Numbered from the stretch's first letter, positions 8,278-18,600 are shown. The stretch: 64,000 bases of DNA from Aliidongia dinghuensis (GCF_014643535.1 NZ_BMJQ01000010.1:186001-250000); one strand, 5' to 3'. Numbers and translations: made by a program. Notes: generated from the sequence alone by a model not told the origin.

Positions 8278-9615
8278 ATGCCGCTCTCCCCTGCCCGCCT
8301 CGCCCTCGTCGCCGGCCTCGGCCTCACCCTCGCCGCCCCGGCATTCGCCGACCAGGGCACGGCAGCGCTCAAGCCCGCCGACCAGACCAAGCCCGGCGAA
8401 GGCAACGCGGCGGCTGCAGCGATCGCGGCCAAGTCGCCGCTGGTGCAAAGCGCCTATCGCCTCGTGCTGACCCAGCTGAAGCAGGTCAAGAACGCCGAGC
8501 TGCGGCAGAAGACCGAGGACGCGCTCGCCAATCCCAAGACCTGCATCGAGCACCGCGTCGGCGTCGACGACGCGAAGAAGCAGGCGATCCTGGACAAGCT
8601 CAAGGCCGAGGGCCTGATCGACCCGGCCGACGAGACGAAATTCCCGGGCGGGCTCAAGGCCGGCGTGTTTCCGCCGGTCATTGCCGAGGCGGGCTCGTGC
8701 CCCAACCTGCCGCAGCCGTTCTGGGCGGCGCCCGGCAGCGTGTTCGGCGGCCATCATTCGGAGCCGGGCGGGCTCGCCATCCACACGTCCTTCAACCTGT
8801 CGAGCGACCTGAGCCTGGCCGAGAACTATCGGCGCATCTACGGCACCGTAGGCAAGAGCGGCCTCGCCGAGGTGACGCCGGTCCGCGGCAAGGTGCCGGC
8901 GCCGGCCGCGGCGACCGTGCTCATCGACGACGACATCATCCGCCTGGCGCCCATGTGGCACGACTGGACCAAGACCATCGTGTTCCAATGGACCGCCGAG
9001 GGCGGCGAGTTCGCCGAGCTTAATTTCGGCGGCAACGGCAAGACCGACAACTACGGCGCCGACGGCGACAGCAAGACCGGCGCCCATCACATCCTGGCCG
9101 TCGCCGAGACCATGAAGCGCGGCTTCCCGCCGGCCTTCGTCGTAACCCAAGCCTCGGCCCACTCGGCACCGACCGGCGGCTTCGAATATCGCGTGGTCAA
9201 CTGGCTGCGCGCCGCCGCCATCGTCGCCGGCATCGACCCGGTCGCGAAGGGCTACCTGACCCAGGACAAGGCCGGCCGCCTGCGCCTGCCGGCCGTGCGC
9301 GAGCTCGGCTCGACCGACCTCATGAACACGCTGCCGAACCAGCCCAACCTGCTGGTGGAATATGTCCTGCACAACCTGTCGGACGCCGACTACACCTACA
9401 CCGGCCCGGCGGTGGCGCAGGCGCAGGTCGTCCTCACCGTGCTCGCCCAGAAATACGGCTACGACGCTGCCGACATCGCGCGCTTCAACACCAAGTTCCG
9501 CAATCCCGCCTTAAGCTATCTCGGCGCCGAGCATGTGCAGATCGTCTATGCCAACAAGGGCCTGGACGGTGTCGCCGCCGACCTCGACCGGCTGCGCAAG
9601 GCGGGCGTGATCTAG
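8278..9615 (+). CDS. Secreted protein with HD-domain-like metal motif, function unknown
   Basis: 445 residues with a signal peptide (LALVAGLGLTLAAPAFA). The conserved-looking core reads GGHHSEPGGLAIHT (159-170), then MWHDWTK (His228, Asp229, Lys232), then GAHHILAVAE (His270, His271), then SAH (His295). The order H...HD...H, with a GGLAxHT helix, is the pattern of HD-superfamily metal-dependent hydrolases. Those are usually cytoplasmic, so a periplasmic version is unusual. It lies 89 bp downstream of the FtsX-like permease on the same strand, so it is probably co-transcribed. I do not recognise a named family. Confidence 0.75.
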   Translation: MPLSPARLALVAGLGLTLAAPAFADQGTAALKPADQTKPGEGNAAAAAIAAKSPLVQSAYRLVLTQLKQVKNAELRQKTEDALANPKTCIEHRVGVDDAKKQAILDKLKAEGLIDPADETKFPGGLKAGVFPPVIAEAGSCPNLPQPFWAAPGSVFGGHHSEPGGLAIHTSFNLSSDLSLAENYRRIYGTVGKSGLAEVTPVRGKVPAPAAATVLIDDDIIRLAPMWHDWTKTIVFQWTAEGGEFAELNFGGNGKTDNYGADGDSKTGAHHILAVAETMKRGFPPAFVVTQASAHSAPTGGFEYRVVNWLRAAAIVAGIDPVAKGYLTQDKAGRLRLPAVRELGSTDLMNTLPNQPNLLVEYVLHNLSDADYTYTGPAVAQAQVVLTVLAQKYGYDAADIARFNTKFRNPALSYLGAEHVQIVYANKGLDGVAADLDRLRKAGVI

Positions 9616-10052
9616 AGCCGCTCGTAGGTCGCGCGCTCGAGCCGGATGAGGCTCACGAAACCGGTCTTCGGGTCCATCTTGGGCCCGAGATCGAGCGTGC
9701 CGGTGACCGCGATCGGCACGGCATTGTCGGCATAGTCATTAGGACCCGCGAGATGCACGACGACGATGTCGGCCGGCCAGTTGGCGGCACTGTCGCAGAA
9801 CGGGCAGACCGACATCGGCTCGCGCGTCAGCACGAAGAAATCGGCGTCGGGCTTCAACGGCGGCGCCATGAAGCCCTTCATCACCACCGGCCGGCCGGCG
9901 AGGCCGTTGGTCTTGGGCGTGGTAACCAGCCCAGCGGCCCCGGCCGGCTCGTAGAGCTCGGTGAACTTGAGCAGAGCCGCCTCGGCGGCCCGCGCCCGCG
10001 GGGCAAGGAAGCCCAAGAGCATCCCAAGAACAACCTGGCGGCGATCAATCAT
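9612..10052 (-). CDS. DUF3299-like exported protein
   Basis: The 146-residue protein begins MIDRRQVVLGMLLGFLAPRARA, a signal sequence with a twin-arginine look. It contains LAGRPVVMKGFMAPPLK, which resembles the GxxVxxxGYxxPL signature of DUF3299, followed by a CPFC motif (Cys83, Cys86). DUF3299 proteins are small periplasmic proteins often next to FtsX-like ABC systems. It is convergent with the HD-like gene, and the two 3' ends overlap by 4 bp. Function unknown. Confidence 0.72.
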   Translation of the reverse strand: MIDRRQVVLGMLLGFLAPRARAAEAALLKFTELYEPAGAAGLVTTPKTNGLAGRPVVMKGFMAPPLKPDADFFVLTREPMSVCPFCDSAANWPADIVVVHLAGPNDYADNAVPIAVTGTLDLGPKMDPKTGFVSLIRLERATYERL

Positions 10053-10231
10053 GCATAAATTCCCAACTTCCGGTGAACCAAATCATAGTCGCTTCGTTTG
10101 ACCGTTTGATAGCGTTCGACCGCCACAGATCGGCGCTTGCCTACGGCAACTCGCGATGCGACCTTGGTCATGAGCTCTCCGGCTTCGACCGCGCCGTAAG
10201 CACCTTAGACCCGATGAGAGGAGACAAGCTT

Positions 10232-10909
10232 ATGGACCGCGAAGCCTTCCTGACCGCCCTCGGCCAGAACCCGCTCCGCCAATCGGTGCTGCGCCATCCG
10301 TTCTTCGACCATGTCGCGAACGAGCCGCTTAACCGCACGCAGGTCGCGGTGTTTCTCGGCCAGTATTGGTACCCGATCAGCTACTTCCCGGAGTTCCTGG
10401 CGCGGGCCGTGGCCGTGCTGCCGACGACGGAGCTCAAGACCCAGATCTCCAAGATCCTCTACCAAGAGCTGGGCGAAGGCGAGATCGAGCGCGCGCACGA
10501 GAACCTCTATCGCGACACGATGGTCGACGCGGGCTTCGCCGAGGCCGACGTCATCGCGGCCCCGATGACCGAGGCGACGCGGCGCCTGATGGACGGCTAT
10601 CGCCGTTCGTCTGCTCGCTTCCAGTCGGCCCTCGGCTTCGTCTACGGCACCGAGATCATCGACATGCGCATCGTCTCCGGCCTCGGCGCCGCCGTGACGG
10701 CCGCCTCGGGCAAGGAACAACTGCCCTGGGTCGATATCCATGTCGAGCAGGAGCCGGAGCATGTGCGCAAGGCGCGCCATGCCGTGCGGCTCGATTTCTC
10801 GGCCGACGACATGGCCGAGATCGTGGCCAACGCCGAGGAGATGTGGCGCCTGTGGGACGGCTTCTTCACCGGCCTGCTCCAGACCTGGACAGCCCAGCGC
10901 GCAGCGTGA
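10232..10909 (+). CDS. Haem-oxygenase-like diiron (HDO/TenA-PqqC fold) protein
   Basis: 225 residues, all-helical in appearance. Candidate iron ligands sit in the usual order: YQELGEGE (Glu79 and neighbours), RAHENLY (His89), VYGTEIID (Glu141) and DIHVEQEPEHV (His170, Glu174, His177). This matches the iron-containing redox family that includes CADD-type enzymes. The start at 10232 is fixed by a strong AGGAG eight bases upstream; a longer frame from 10073 lacks such a site. It stands alone, convergent with acyP, so the substrate cannot be deduced from neighbours. Confidence 0.8.
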   Translation: MDREAFLTALGQNPLRQSVLRHPFFDHVANEPLNRTQVAVFLGQYWYPISYFPEFLARAVAVLPTTELKTQISKILYQELGEGEIERAHENLYRDTMVDAGFAEADVIAAPMTEATRRLMDGYRRSSARFQSALGFVYGTEIIDMRIVSGLGAAVTAASGKEQLPWVDIHVEQEPEHVRKARHAVRLDFSADDMAEIVANAEEMWRLWDGFFTGLLQTWTAQRAA

Positions 10910-10937
10910 TCGGACGGTCTTGCCGACCTGATTAAAT

Positions 10938-10968
10938 CCGTCATTCCCCGCGAAGGCGGGGATGACGG
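10938..10968. repeat. REP-like palindrome between convergent genes
   Basis: CCGTCAT-T-CCCCGC pairs with GCGGGG-ATGACGG around a 4-base loop, leaving one bulged T. It lies between the HDO gene stop (10909) and the acyP stop (10978). The same core (GTCATTCC..CGCG) recurs in the element at 15120-15216, so it is a dispersed repeat that may also act as a bidirectional terminator. Confidence 0.6.
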
Positions 10969-10977
10969 CAACTTGCT

Positions 10978-11259
10978 TCAGACCGTCTGCCGCTGCTCGA
11001 ACGAGATCGAGCCGTCGTCGTCCGCGGCGGTGCGTTCGACCGCGGTCACGGCCGCCGTGGACGGGCCGTGCCAGCAGGCCTCTGCCAGGCTTTCGAGGGC
11101 ATGGGCCGCACCGATCGCCAGAACCTCGACCGTGCCGTCGCGCCGGTTCCTGACCCAGCCGGCAAGGCCCAGGGCCTCCGCCGTGCTCGCCGTCCACCAG
11201 CGATATCCCACCCCCTGCACCCGGCCGCGGATGGTGAGATGCAGGGCGGTGCGGCTCAC
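10978..11259 (-). CDS. acyP: Acylphosphatase
   Basis: 93 residues with the family signature GRVQGVGYRWW (phosphate-binding loop with catalytic Arg) and GWVRNRRDGTVEV (catalytic Asn). It hydrolyses acyl phosphates. It begins 5 bp after the stop of pccA and is the last gene of the pccB-2TM-pccA-acyP run. Confidence 0.93.
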   Translation of the reverse strand: MSRTALHLTIRGRVQGVGYRWWTASTAEALGLAGWVRNRRDGTVEVLAIGAAHALESLAEACWHGPSTAAVTAVERTAADDDGSISFEQRQTV

Positions 11260-11264
11260 GAGGC

Positions 11265-13253
11265 CTACTCGAACTCGATGATGACCTGGTCGACCGCCAG
11301 GCTCTCGCGCGGGGATGCCGCGATCTTCTTCACCTTGCCGTCGCGCTCGGCCCGGAGCACGTTCTCCATCTTCATGGCCTCGACCACGGCCAGTTCCTCG
11401 CCCGCCTTGACGTCTTGACCTTCGGCAACGGCGACCGAGACCAGGAGGCCCGGCATCGGCGACAGCAGGAACTTCGAGAGATCGGGCGGCGTCTTGACCG
11501 GCATGAGGCCGGTGAGCGCACCCACCGCATGGCTGACCACGCGCATCTCGGTCGCCGCCCCCGAACGGAACAGCGTCAGGACCGCGCCGGCCCGGTCAAT
11601 CTGCAGCGTGATGCCGACGCCGTCGATCTTCGCCTCGAACAGGCCCACGCCCGGCGCCCACTGGGTCAGGATCTGGCGCGTATGGCCGTCGAGCGTCACG
11701 GCATAGGTGCCGTCGGCGCCGGGCACGACATGGACCTCGCGGCGTGCACGCGGCGGCGGGCCGACCAGCACGGTCCAGTCGGCCGGCACGGCCGGCTTGT
11801 GCGGCCCTGACGCCGCACCCAAGTCGCGGGTCGTGATCCGGTGCTGGGCCACGGCCGCGATCGACACCAGCTGATCCGCCTCGTCGCGCGACAGGGCGGC
11901 CCCCTGGAACCCATCCGGGAACTCGGTCGCGATGAAGTCGGTCGAGAGCCGGCCCGAGGTGAAGCGCTCGCGCCCCATGATCGCGGCCAGGAAGCCGATG
12001 TTGTGGTTGACGCCGCGGATCGCGAAGGCGTCGAGCGCCTGGGCCATGCGGTGGGTCGCATCCTTGCGGTCGGCGCCGTAGGTCACGAGCTTCGCGATCA
12101 TCGGGTCATAGAACATGGTAATTTCGGCGCCCTCGTAGACGCCGGTGTCGACGCGCACGCCCTGCCCTTCGGGCGGACGGTAGCGGGTCAGGCGCCCGAT
12201 CGACGGCACGAAGCCCCTGAGCGGGTCCTCGGCATAGACACGCGCCTCGATCGCGTGGCCCTTCAGCTTCACGTCGGCCTGGGTGATCGGCAGCTTCTCG
12301 CCATAGGCGACCCGGATCATCAGCTCGACCAGGTCGAGGCCGGTCACCTCCTCGGTCACCGGATGCTCGACCTGGAGCCGCGTGTTCATTTCGAGGAAGT
12401 AGAAATTGCGGTCGCGGTCGACGATGAACTCGACCGTGCCGGCCGACTTGTACTCGACGGCCTTGGCGAGCGCCACCGCTTGGGCGCCCATGGCGGCGCG
12501 CGTCGCCGCGTCCAGGAACGGCGACGGCGCCTCCTCGATCACCTTCTGGTGCCGGCGCTGGATCGAGCATTCGCGCTCGCCCAGATAGATGACGTTGCCG
12601 TGGGCGTCGCCCAGCACCTGGATCTCGATATGGCGCGGCTCCTCGATGTATTTCTCGATGAACACCCGGTCGTCGCCGAAGGACGAGCGCGCCTCGTTCG
12701 TGGCCGAGCGGAAGCCTTCCTTGGCTTCGGCGTCGTTCTTGGCGAGGCGCATGCCCTTGCCGCCGCCGCCAGCCGACGCCTTGATCATGACCGGATAGCC
12801 GATCTCGCGCGCGATCTTCACCGCCTCGTCGCCGTCGGCGATGACACCCATATAGCCCGGCACGGTCGAGACGCCGGCGGCCTTGGCGAGCTTCTTCGAC
12901 TCGATCTTGTCGCCCATGGCGGCAATGGCGTGGGTGCCCGGGCCGATGAAGGCGATGCCGGCCTCTTCGAGTGCTGCCGCAAACGCGCGGTTCTCGGAGA
13001 GGAAGCCGTAGCCCGGGTGGACCGCCTCGGCGCCGGTCTGCTTGCAGGCCTCGACGATGCGCTCGATCTTGAGATAGCTCTCGGCCGCGGCCGAGCCGCC
13101 GATCGCGACCGCCTCGTCCGCCTCGCGCACATGGAGCGCCATGGCGTCGGCGTCGGAATGGACCGCCACGGTCTTGATGCCCATGCGCTTGGCCGTGCGC
13201 ATCACCCGGCAGGCGATCTCTCCACGATTGGCGATCAGGATCTTCTTGAACAT
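11265..13253 (-). CDS. pccA: Propionyl-/acetyl-CoA carboxylase alpha subunit (biotin carboxylase + BCCP)
   Basis: 662 residues. The N-terminal biotin carboxylase begins MFKKILIANRGEIACRV. It has the Gly-rich ATP loop (KASAGGGGKGMRL), GERECSIQRRHQKVIEEAPS and NTRLQVEHPVTEEVTG. The C-terminus is a biotinyl domain with VVEAMKMENVL (biotin Lys near 628). Together with pccB it carboxylates propionyl-CoA to methylmalonyl-CoA. The middle BT domain and overall length fit PccA better than the acetyl-CoA carboxylase AccC. Confidence 0.93.
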   Translation of the reverse strand: MFKKILIANRGEIACRVMRTAKRMGIKTVAVHSDADAMALHVREADEAVAIGGSAAAESYLKIERIVEACKQTGAEAVHPGYGFLSENRAFAAALEEAGIAFIGPGTHAIAAMGDKIESKKLAKAAGVSTVPGYMGVIADGDEAVKIAREIGYPVMIKASAGGGGKGMRLAKNDAEAKEGFRSATNEARSSFGDDRVFIEKYIEEPRHIEIQVLGDAHGNVIYLGERECSIQRRHQKVIEEAPSPFLDAATRAAMGAQAVALAKAVEYKSAGTVEFIVDRDRNFYFLEMNTRLQVEHPVTEEVTGLDLVELMIRVAYGEKLPITQADVKLKGHAIEARVYAEDPLRGFVPSIGRLTRYRPPEGQGVRVDTGVYEGAEITMFYDPMIAKLVTYGADRKDATHRMAQALDAFAIRGVNHNIGFLAAIMGRERFTSGRLSTDFIATEFPDGFQGAALSRDEADQLVSIAAVAQHRITTRDLGAASGPHKPAVPADWTVLVGPPPRARREVHVVPGADGTYAVTLDGHTRQILTQWAPGVGLFEAKIDGVGITLQIDRAGAVLTLFRSGAATEMRVVSHAVGALTGLMPVKTPPDLSKFLLSPMPGLLVSVAVAEGQDVKAGEELAVVEAMKMENVLRAERDGKVKKIAASPRESLAVDQVIIEFE

Positions 13254-13270
13254 GTCGGTTCCGGTCCCGG

Positions 13271-13483
13271 TTATGGCTTGGGGCGGCGCTCAGGCCAGAG
13301 CCCCATAAGGCGAGCGGCGTGAAGAGCGAGGATCACACCCCAGAACAGCAGCGGCCAGATCACCGCCAGGTCCCGGGGCATGACCCACAGATTGACGAAC
13401 ACCAGAAGCACCGTCGCGGCGAAATAGATGCCGAGGTGGATGAGGAAGCGCTTGAGCCGCCGGCGTCCCTCCTCATCGTTCAC
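13271..13483 (-). CDS. Small 2TM-domain membrane protein
   Basis: 70 residues: a charged start (MNDEEGRRRLKRF), two hydrophobic segments (LIHLGIYFAATVLLVFVNLW and AVIWPLLFWGVILALHAARL), and a basic tail. This is the layout of the 2TM domain often found alone or at histidine-kinase N-termini. It lies between pccB (10-bp gap) and pccA (17-bp gap) on the same strand. Its role beside the carboxylase subunits is unknown. Confidence 0.82.
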   Translation of the reverse strand: MNDEEGRRRLKRFLIHLGIYFAATVLLVFVNLWVMPRDLAVIWPLLFWGVILALHAARLMGLWPERRPKP

Positions 13484-13493
13484 AGTGGGTCGC

Positions 13494-15026
13494 TCACAGC
13501 GGAATGTTGTCGTGCTTCTTCGGCGGGTTCACGAGCTGCTTGTCCTTCAGCATGGCGAGCGAGCGGATGATGCGGCGGCGGGTCGAGCGCGGCTGGATCA
13601 CCTCGTCGATATAGCCGCGCGAGGCCGCCACGAACGGGTTCGCGAACTTCTCGCGATATTCCTCCGTGCGCGCCTCGATCTTCGCCGGATCGTCCATGTC
13701 CGCGCGGAAGATGATCTCGACGGCGCCCTTCGGGCCCATGACCGCGATCTCGGCCGTGGGCCAGGCATAGTTGACGTCGCCCCTCAAATGCTTGGACGCC
13801 ATGACGTCATAGGCGCCGCCATAGGCCTTGCGCGTGATGACGGTCACCTTCGGCACCGTCGCCTCGGCATAGGCATAGAGCAGCTTCGCACCGTGCTTGA
13901 TGATGCCGCCGAATTCCTGCGCCGTGCCCGGCAGGAAGCCCGGCACGTCGACGAAGGTCACGATCGGGATCTCGAAACAGTCGCAGAAGCGCACGAAGCG
14001 CGCCGCCTTCTTCGACGATTCGATGTCGAGGCAGCCGGCCAGCACCATCGGCTGGTTGGCGACGAAACCTACGGTCTGGCCGTCCAAGCGCCCGAAGCCC
14101 GTGATGATGTTCCGGGCGAAGCCCGGCTGGATCTCGAAGAAGTCGCCCTCGTCCACGACCTTCAGGATGAGCTCCATCATGTCGTAGGGCTTGTTCGGAT
14201 TGGCCGGGATCAGCGTGTCGAGCGACAGCTCGACCCGGTCGATCGGATCGGTCGTGTCGTAGCGTGGTGCCCGCTCGCGGTTCGACGACGGCAGGAAGCC
14301 CATGAAGCGCCGGAGCTCCAGCAGTGCCTCGAGATCATCCTCGAACGCCAGGTCGGCGACGCCGGACTTGGTCGTGTGCGTGACGGCGCCGCCCAGTTCC
14401 TCCTGGGTGACGCTCTCGTGGGTCACGGTCTTCACCACGTCCGGACCGGTCACGAACATGTATGACGAGTCCTTCACCATGAAGATGAAGTCGGTCATGG
14501 CCGGCGAATAGACCGCCCCGCCGGCGCACGGGCCCATGATGAGCGAGATCTGCGGGATGACGCCGGACGCGGTCACGTTGCGCTGGAACACCTCGGCATA
14601 GCCGCCGAGGCTCGCCACACCCTCCTGGATGCGGGCGCCGCCCGAATCATTGAGACCGATGACCGGGGCGCCGACCTTCATGGCCTGGTCCATGATCCGG
14701 CAGATCTTCTCGGCATGCGCCTCGGAGAGCGAGCCGCCGAACACGGTGAAATCCTGGCTGAACACGAAGACGAGGCGGCCGTTGATCGTGCCGTAGCCGG
14801 TGACGACGCCGTCGCCCGGGATCTTTTGCTCGTCCATGCCGAAGTCGGTCGAGCGGTGCTCGACGAACATGCCCCATTCCTCGAACGAGCCCTCGTCGAG
14901 CAGCACGTCCAGCCGTTCGCGCGCGGTGAGCTTGCCCTTCTTGTGCTGGGCCTCGATGCGCTTCACACCACCGCCGATGCGGGCAGCGTCGCGCTTCTCC
15001 TGTAGCCGGCGGAAGATTTCCTGCAT
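13494..15026 (-). CDS. pccB: Propionyl-CoA carboxylase beta subunit (carboxyltransferase)
   Basis: 510 residues from ATG 15026, the normal PccB length. Visible features are [15 protein letters not shown] near the N-terminus, the acyl-CoA oxyanion loops [11 protein letters not shown] and [27 protein letters not shown], and the C-terminal AYGGAYDVM and MGPKGAVEI blocks. It transfers the carboxyl group from biotin on PccA to propionyl-CoA. A longer open frame upstream to 15341 runs through a REP-like repeat and is not coding. Confidence 0.94.
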   Translation of the reverse strand: MQEIFRRLQEKRDAARIGGGVKRIEAQHKKGKLTARERLDVLLDEGSFEEWGMFVEHRSTDFGMDEQKIPGDGVVTGYGTINGRLVFVFSQDFTVFGGSLSEAHAEKICRIMDQAMKVGAPVIGLNDSGGARIQEGVASLGGYAEVFQRNVTASGVIPQISLIMGPCAGGAVYSPAMTDFIFMVKDSSYMFVTGPDVVKTVTHESVTQEELGGAVTHTTKSGVADLAFEDDLEALLELRRFMGFLPSSNRERAPRYDTTDPIDRVELSLDTLIPANPNKPYDMMELILKVVDEGDFFEIQPGFARNIITGFGRLDGQTVGFVANQPMVLAGCLDIESSKKAARFVRFCDCFEIPIVTFVDVPGFLPGTAQEFGGIIKHGAKLLYAYAEATVPKVTVITRKAYGGAYDVMASKHLRGDVNYAWPTAEIAVMGPKGAVEIIFRADMDDPAKIEARTEEYREKFANPFVAASRGYIDEVIQPRSTRRRIIRSLAMLKDKQLVNPPKKHDNIPL

Positions 15027-15119
15027 GGTTCCCGTGCTGCTGCCTCGAAGGACGTCCCGAGCGGGCGCGTCATTTCGCATAGCACCAACGATCGGGCGAC
15101 GCCAGCGCCGCCCCTCCCC

Positions 15120-15216
15120 GTCATTCCGCGAGAGGCAGGAATCCAGGGTGGCCCACGCAATATGTCTGAGGAGATGGCCTTCGCTCGCCCTGGGTCCCCG
15201 CCTGCGCGGGGACGAC
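15120..15216. repeat. Inverted pair of REP-like repeats
   Basis: The left copy (15120-15148) reads GTCATTCCGCG..AGGAATCCAGGG. The right copy (15188-15216) is an inverted relative reading CCCTGGGTCCCCGC..GGGGACGAC, and 15194-15213 alone forms a perfect 8-bp hairpin. The two are 39 bp apart, in the gap between the DOPA-dioxygenase-like gene and pccB. This head-to-head form is typical of dispersed extragenic palindromes in Alphaproteobacteria. It could also end transcription from the RND operon. Confidence 0.7.
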
Positions 15217-15225
15217 GAACGAGGA

Positions 15226-15639
15226 TCACACCGACGGCTCGGTATTCGGCACGACCGGGTCCTGCGTGCGGCCCAGGGCTGAGAGCGATTCCTCGAGCCC
15301 GCTGCCGTCGAGCGGCAGGACTTGGCCGAGCCAGAGCGCATGGATCAGATGATCGTCGCGCGGCCGATCGGTGTTGGGATGGACGACGACGGTCAGGCCC
15401 TGCCGGTTCAGCATGAGCCAGGGCACGATCGCGGGGAACAGCGCCACCTCGAACGCGACCTGGTACATCGGCAGCGGATGGGGACCCACCGGTTGGTCGC
15501 GCCAGCGGCCCATCTGCACGCGGAAGCGCGCCGCGATCTGTTCGCGGAGTTGCGCCGCCCGCTCGCGCGCCTCGGGCCCGTCGAAATAGATGTGCGCGTG
15601 ATAGCTCTCGATCGCCTGGATCGGCTGCGGTTCGGTCAT
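15226..15639 (-). CDS. DOPA 4,5-dioxygenase family protein
   Basis: 137 residues. Key blocks are [19 protein letters not shown] near the N-terminus, [32 protein letters not shown] and [11 protein letters not shown], with the conserved histidines of this small extradiol-type family. Family members cleave DOPA-like catechols or are uncharacterised. It starts 6 bp past the RND permease stop, so it is probably the third gene of the efflux operon. Confidence 0.88.
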   Translation of the reverse strand: MTEPQPIQAIESYHAHIYFDGPEARERAAQLREQIAARFRVQMGRWRDQPVGPHPLPMYQVAFEVALFPAIVPWLMLNRQGLTVVVHPNTDRPRDDHLIHALWLGQVLPLDGSGLEESLSALGRTQDPVVPNTEPSV

Positions 15640-15644
15640 GGGGT

Positions 15645-18600
15645 CTACTCCGCGGGCGCGGGCGCCGGCCGGTGACGTCGGACCTGCCGCCAGAGCGCCT
15701 GCAGCTTGAGCGAGATCGTCCGGAGCGCCAGATGGATAACTGGCGTCGTATAGAGCGTCAGCAGCTGCGAGACCATAAGCCCGCCGACGATGGCGATGCC
15801 GAGCGGCCGCCGGAGCTCGGAGCCGGCGCCCTGGCCCAAGGCCAGCGGCAGCGAGCCGAAGATCGCGGCGATCGTCGTCATCATGATCGGGCGGAAACGC
15901 ACGTAGCAGGCCTGCACGATCGCCTCTTCCGGCCCCAGCCCCTCCTTCTCCGCCTGGATCGCGAAGTCGATCATCATGATGGCGTTCTTCTTGACGATGC
16001 CGATCAAGAGGATGATGCCGATCAGCCCCATGACGTCGAGATTGTAGCCGCAGGCGATCAGCGCCAGGAGCGCGCCGACGCCGGCCGAGGGCAGCGACGA
16101 CAGGATCGTCAGCGGATGGACGAAGCTCTCGTAGAGCACGCCCAGCACGATATAGACGACGAGCGTCGCCGCGGCGATGAGCCAGGGCTGGCTCGCGAGC
16201 GACTTCTCGAACTCCTGCGCGGCACCCTCGAAGGTGGTCTGCAGCGTAATGGGCTTGCCGAGCTCCGCCTCCATGCGGTGGATGCGGTCGACCGCCTCGC
16301 CGATCGACACGCCGGGCGCCAGGTTGAAGGTCAGGCTCTCGTCCGGGAACTGGCCGCGATGGTTGATGGTGATCGGCGCCACCGAGCTCTCGAACGAGGC
16401 GAAGGTCGAGAGCGGGATCTGCTTGCCCGTGGCCGAGGCGACATGGATGAGCTGCAGCGCCGCCGGATCCGCCTGGAACGCGGGATCGACCTCGAGCAGG
16501 ATGTAGTACTGGTTCGCGTCGGTGAAGATCTCCGCCACCCGCCGGGCACCGAAGGAATCATAGAGCGTGTCGTCGATCGCCTTGGGATCGACGCCCATGC
16601 GGGCCGCGAGATCGCGGTTGACCACGACGCGCACGCTGGACGCGGTGTTGAGATCCTTCGACACGTCGAGCAGGCCGGGCACCTTCTTCAGGTGATCGAG
16701 CACGATCGGCGTCCATTTCTCGAGCTCGTCCCGGTCGGCGTCGATCAGCGTGTATTGGTACTCGGTCCGCCCGACGTCGGTGCCGGTAACGATCTCCGGC
16801 TCCGGCTGCATGAAGAAGCGCAAGCCCTGGAGCTTCGCCGCGCGCTCGCGCAGATGGCCCAGCACCTGATAGACGTCGTTCGCGCGCTCCTCGCGCGGCT
16901 TCAGGTTGATGACGAACTCGCCGGTGTTCTCGTCGCCGTCGCCGCCGACGTAGCTCGTGACCGAAAACACATCCGGATCGGACCGGATGACCGCCGTCAT
17001 CTGCTCAACCAGGTGCGATGTCTGCACGAACGGCGTGCCGGTCGGCGCCTCGGCGAAGCCGAAGATGCGGCCATTGTCCTGCGGCGGGAAGAAGCCCTTG
17101 GGCACGACCGCATAGAGATAGCCGGTGAGCCCCAGGGTCAGCGCGAAGCTGAGCATGGTGAGCTTGCGGTGATGCAGCACCCAGAGGAGGCTCCGGTGAT
17201 AGGCCTCGATTACCGCGTCGTTGGCATGGGCAACCCAGCGCTGGAACGCGGTCGGCGCCGCCTTGGCCGCGTGTTTGGCCGGCTTCAACAGCCGCGAGCA
17301 CAGCATGGGCGAAAGGGTGAGCGAGATCACGGCGGAAGCCAGGATCGCAACCGACACGGTCGCCGCGAACTCAAGGAACAGCCGGCCGACGATACCGCCC
17401 ATGAAGAAGACCGGGATGAACACCGCCACCAGCGACAGCGTGATCGAGATGATGGTGAAGGCGACCTGGCCGCCGCCCTTGATCGCCGCCTCGATCGGCC
17501 CCTCGCCCTCCTCCATGTGGCGCACGATATTCTCGATCACGACGATCGCGTCGTCGACGACGAAGCCGACGGCGATGGTGAGCGCCATCAGCGACAGGTT
17601 GTCGAGCGTGAAGCCCAGGCCGTACATCAGGATCAAGGTCGCCAGCAGCGACAGCGGGATCGTGATCGACGGGATCACTGTCGCCCAGAAGTGCCGGAGG
17701 AACAGGAAGATCACGAGGATGACGAGCGCGATGGTGATCGCAAGCGTCACCTCGACGTCGGCGAGCGAAGCGCGGATCGTCTCCGCCCGATCGGTCACGA
17801 TGTTGAGGCTGATCGACGGCGGCAGCGAGGCGCGCAGGCTCGCGAGCGAGGCCCGCAAGCCATCGACCGCCTGCACCGTGTTGGCGCCCGGCCGCTTCTG
17901 CACGGCGATGACGATGGCCGGATGGCCGTTGTACCAGCCGGTCGCCTTGTCGTTCTCGACGCTGTCGGTGATCGACGCCACGTCCGAGAGCCGGACGGGC
18001 GCGCCGTTGCGGTAGGCGACGACGACATCGCGCAGGCCGTCGGCATCGAAGATCTGGTCGTTCGATTCGACCGTCGTCACCAAGTCGCCGCCTTCGAGCC
18101 GGCCCTTCGGCCGGTTGACCGTTGCGCGCTGCACGGCGTTGCGCACATCCTCGGGCGAGAGCCCGCGCGCCGCGAGCGAGGCCGGGTTGATGCGGACCCG
18201 GATGGCGAATTTCTGCTCGTCGGCGATGAAGGCGCGCGAGATGCCCGGCAGGTTCGAGATGCGGCGCACGACCGCCGTGTCGGCGAAGCGATCGACTTTG
18301 GTGAGCGGCATCAGGTCCGACGTGAAGGCCATCACGACCATGGCGCGCTCGGCCGGGTTCTCCTTGAAGAAGAACGGTGGGTTCGGCATGTCGCTCGGCA
18401 GGTCGCCCGCCGCGTTCGAGATCGCCGACTGCACGTCGATCGCTGCCAGGTCGACGCTACGGCCCAGATCGAACTGCAGGCGCACGAAGGTCTGGCCGAG
18501 CGAAGAGGTCGAATTGATCGAGACGATGCCGCTCACGAAGGCGAACTGGCGCTCGAGCGGCGCTGCGATCGAGGTCGCCATGGTCTCGGCACTGGCACCC

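Noticed and set aside
13254..13270. Fusion of the 2TM protein to pccA
   Set aside because: Stop and start codons are distinct with a 17-bp gap and separate start signals.
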